Below are positions 62,424 through 64,000 of a stretch of 64,000 nucleotides of DNA, one piece after another (position 1 is the first letter of the stretch; every line of letters starts with the position of its first letter). Source of the DNA: Jannaschia sp. M317 (GTDB taxonomy: Bacteria; Pseudomonadota; Alphaproteobacteria; Rhodobacterales; Rhodobacteraceae); contig NZ_CP081155.1 in assembly GCF_025141175.1 (NCBI RefSeq), positions 3,067,001 through 3,131,000 on the forward strand, given 5' to 3'. The notes below the pieces were generated by a model. The model saw only the letters and a program-made list of their open reading frames with translations. It was not told the origin of the DNA and did not search any database. Position numbers and translations under genes: made by a program.

Positions 62424-64000
62424 TCACTCGCTGTCTTCCTCCGCATCCAGGAGTTCCATGTTCAGGCCGAGGCCGCGGACTTCTTTCACGAGAACGTTGA
62501 AGCTCTCGGGGACGCCCGCTTCGAAGTTGTCCTCGCCCTTGACGATGCTCTCGTAGACCTTGGTCCGGCCCGCGACGTCATCCGACTTGACCGTCAGCAT
62601 TTCCTGCAAGGTGTAGGCAGCACCGTAGGCTTCGAGTGCCCAAACCTCCATCTCACCGAAGCGCTGACCACCGAACTGCGCCTTACCACCCAGCGGCTGC
62701 TGTGTGACGAGGGAGTACGGACCCGTGGAACGGGCGTGGATCTTGTCGTCCACCAAGTGATGCAGCTTCAGCAGGTACTTGACGCCGACCGTGACCTTGC
62801 GCGCGAATTGCTCGCCCGTGCGGCCATCGAACAGGTCCGACTGGCCCGAGGTATCGAAACCGGCACGGGTCAAGGCGTCGTTGACGTCCTCTTCCTTGGC
62901 ACCGTCGAACACCGGGGTCGAGATCGGCACGCCTTTGGTGACGTTGGACGCGGCCTCCAGGAAGCCATCCTCGGTCATCTCTTCGAGCCATTCCTCGTAG
63001 GCCTGCTCGCCGTAGGCGATCTTCATCGCGTCACGCACCGGGGTCATGTCGCCCGAGCGGCGATATTCGTCCAATGCATCATCGATCTGAATGCCCATGC
63101 CGCGCGCGGCCCAGCCCATGTGCGTCTCCAGGATCTGACCGACGTTCATGCGCGACGGCACGCCCAGCGGGTTCAGAACGAAGTCGACGGGGGTGCCATC
63201 TGCCAGGAACGGCATGTCCTCCATCGGGACCACCTTGGAGATGACGCCCTTGTTGCCGTGACGGCCGGCCATCTTGTCGCCCGGCTGAAGCTTGCGCTTC
63301 ACCGCGATGAAGACCTTGACCATCTTCATCACGCCCGGCGGCAGGTCGTCGCCGCGGCGCACCTTTTCGACCTTGTCCTCGAACCGGGCCTCCAGGGCGC
63401 GCTTCTGGATCTCGTACTGCTCGTTGAGCGCCTCGACCTGCTGCGCGTCCTCTTCGCCCTCTAGCGCGAGCTGCCACCACTGACCGAAGGACAGCTGCGA
63501 CAGCACGTCGTCGGTGACGACCGTGTTCGGACGGATCCCCTTGGGGCCTTTCACGGCGGTCTTGCCGTCGATCATGCCCTTGAGACGCGCATAGATGTTG
63601 CGGTCCAGGATTTCGCGTTCGTCATCGCGGTCGCGCGCCAGGCGTTCCACCTGCTCACGCTCGATCTGAAGCGCGCGCTCGTCCTTTTCGACGCCGTGGC
63701 GGTTGAAGACACGAACTTCGACAACGGTGCCGTAGTCGCCCGGCTTCACGCGCAGCGAGGTGTCGCGCACGTCAGACGCCTTTTCACCGAAGATGGCGCG
63801 CAGAAGCTTCTCTTCCGGCGTCATCGGGCTTTCGCCCTTGGGGGTGATCTTGCCCACCAGGATGTCGCCCGGCTCCACGTCGGCACCGATATAGACGATG
63901 CCTGCTTCGTCGAGGTTGCGCAGGGCTTCTTCGCCGACGTTCGGGATGTCGCGGGTGATCTCTTCCGGCCCGAGCTTCGTGTCACGCGCGGCGACTTCGA
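62424..64000 (-). CDS. rpoB: DNA-directed RNA polymerase subunit beta, 3' part (5' end outside window)
   Basis: About 525 C-terminal residues are visible, and the frame is still open at base 64000. The visible part begins in the [20 protein letters not shown] block and includes [20 protein letters not shown], then [20 protein letters not shown] and [20 protein letters not shown]. The rifampicin region lies further upstream and is not in the window. rpoC follows 82 bases after its stop. Confidence 0.97.
   Translation of the reverse strand, partial: EVAARDTKLGPEEITRDIPNVGEEALRNLDEAGIVYIGADVEPGDILVGKITPKGESPMTPEEKLLRAIFGEKASDVRDTSLRVKPGDYGTVVEVRVFNRHGVEKDERALQIEREQVERLARDRDDEREILDRNIYARLKGMIDGKTAVKGPKGIRPNTVVTDDVLSQLSFGQWWQLALEGEEDAQQVEALNEQYEIQKRALEARFEDKVEKVRRGDDLPPGVMKMVKVFIAVKRKLQPGDKMAGRHGNKGVISKVVPMEDMPFLADGTPVDFVLNPLGVPSRMNVGQILETHMGWAARGMGIQIDDALDEYRRSGDMTPVRDAMKIAYGEQAYEEWLEEMTEDGFLEAASNVTKGVPISTPVFDGAKEEDVNDALTRAGFDTSGQSDLFDGRTGEQFARKVTVGVKYLLKLHHLVDDKIHARSTGPYSLVTQQPLGGKAQFGGQRFGEMEVWALEAYGAAYTLQEMLTVKSDDVAGRTKVYESIVKGEDNFEAGVPESFNVLVKEVRGLGLNMELLDAEEDSE

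Overview
The window is high-GC DNA (roughly 60-65% by eye). It reads as chromosome of an alphaproteobacterium, most likely a Rhodobacteraceae (Roseobacter-group) member. The reasons are a bztABCD-type amino-acid ABC transporter, an ATP12-type F1 assembly chaperone, an acyl-homoserine-lactone LuxR/LuxI pair, a ribosomal protein L3 with a long Ala/Glu-rich tail, and the order of the ribosomal genes. The species assignment is inference. Both ends of the window cut genes: phaZ on the left and rpoB on the right.

Layout. 1-15.8 kb is accessory and transport: the PHA depolymerase end, a DUF6151 protein, a PAS histidine kinase, a Na+/alanine-type symporter with a universal stress protein next to a divergent Lrp/AsnC regulator, bztABCD, a tightly overlapped set (crcB, RluA-family pseudouridine synthase, HAD phosphatase, ATP12 chaperone) behind rarA, and luxR-luxI. 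15.9-45.8 kb is the ribosomal super-cluster, almost all on the minus strand. Read in transcription order it is rpsL-rpsG-fusA-tuf, an inserted chemoreceptor gene, rpsJ-rplC-rplD-rplW, an inserted AT-rich HNH-like pseudogene, rplB-rpsS-rplV-rpsC-rplP, an inserted trio (methyltransferase, 2OG oxygenase, small secreted protein), rpmC-rpsQ-rplN-rplX-rplE-rpsN-rpsH-rplF-rplR-rpsE-rpmD, an inserted block (four tandem secreted VWA proteins, a DsbA-fold isomerase, a sulfotransferase), and rplO-secY-adk-rpsM-rpsK-rpoA-rplQ. The normally continuous str/S10/spc/alpha operons are therefore cut into five transcriptional blocks, with terminator-like hairpins at the cuts and recognisable promoters in front of rpsL, rpsJ and rplB.

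45.8-58 kb holds two related rhamnosyl-transferase-like genes with a DMT exporter, then an acetate block on the plus strand: acs, a second adenylate kinase overlapping acs by one base, a DUF4212 small subunit with its sodium/solute symporter, a cyclic-nucleotide/CBS/DUF294 protein, a membrane protein, and a membrane-anchored DnaQ-like exonuclease. The acs-adk pairing makes biochemical sense, because Acs produces AMP and Adk returns it to ADP. 58-64 kb is rpoC and the 3' part of rpoB.

The points most worth a second look are the four tandem cysteine-rich secreted VWA proteins, the AT-rich HNH-like gene with an in-frame stop inside the S10 operon and the replacement promoter behind it, the acs-adk fused operon with its palindromic leader, and a paired intergenic repeat that recurs at three distant places.
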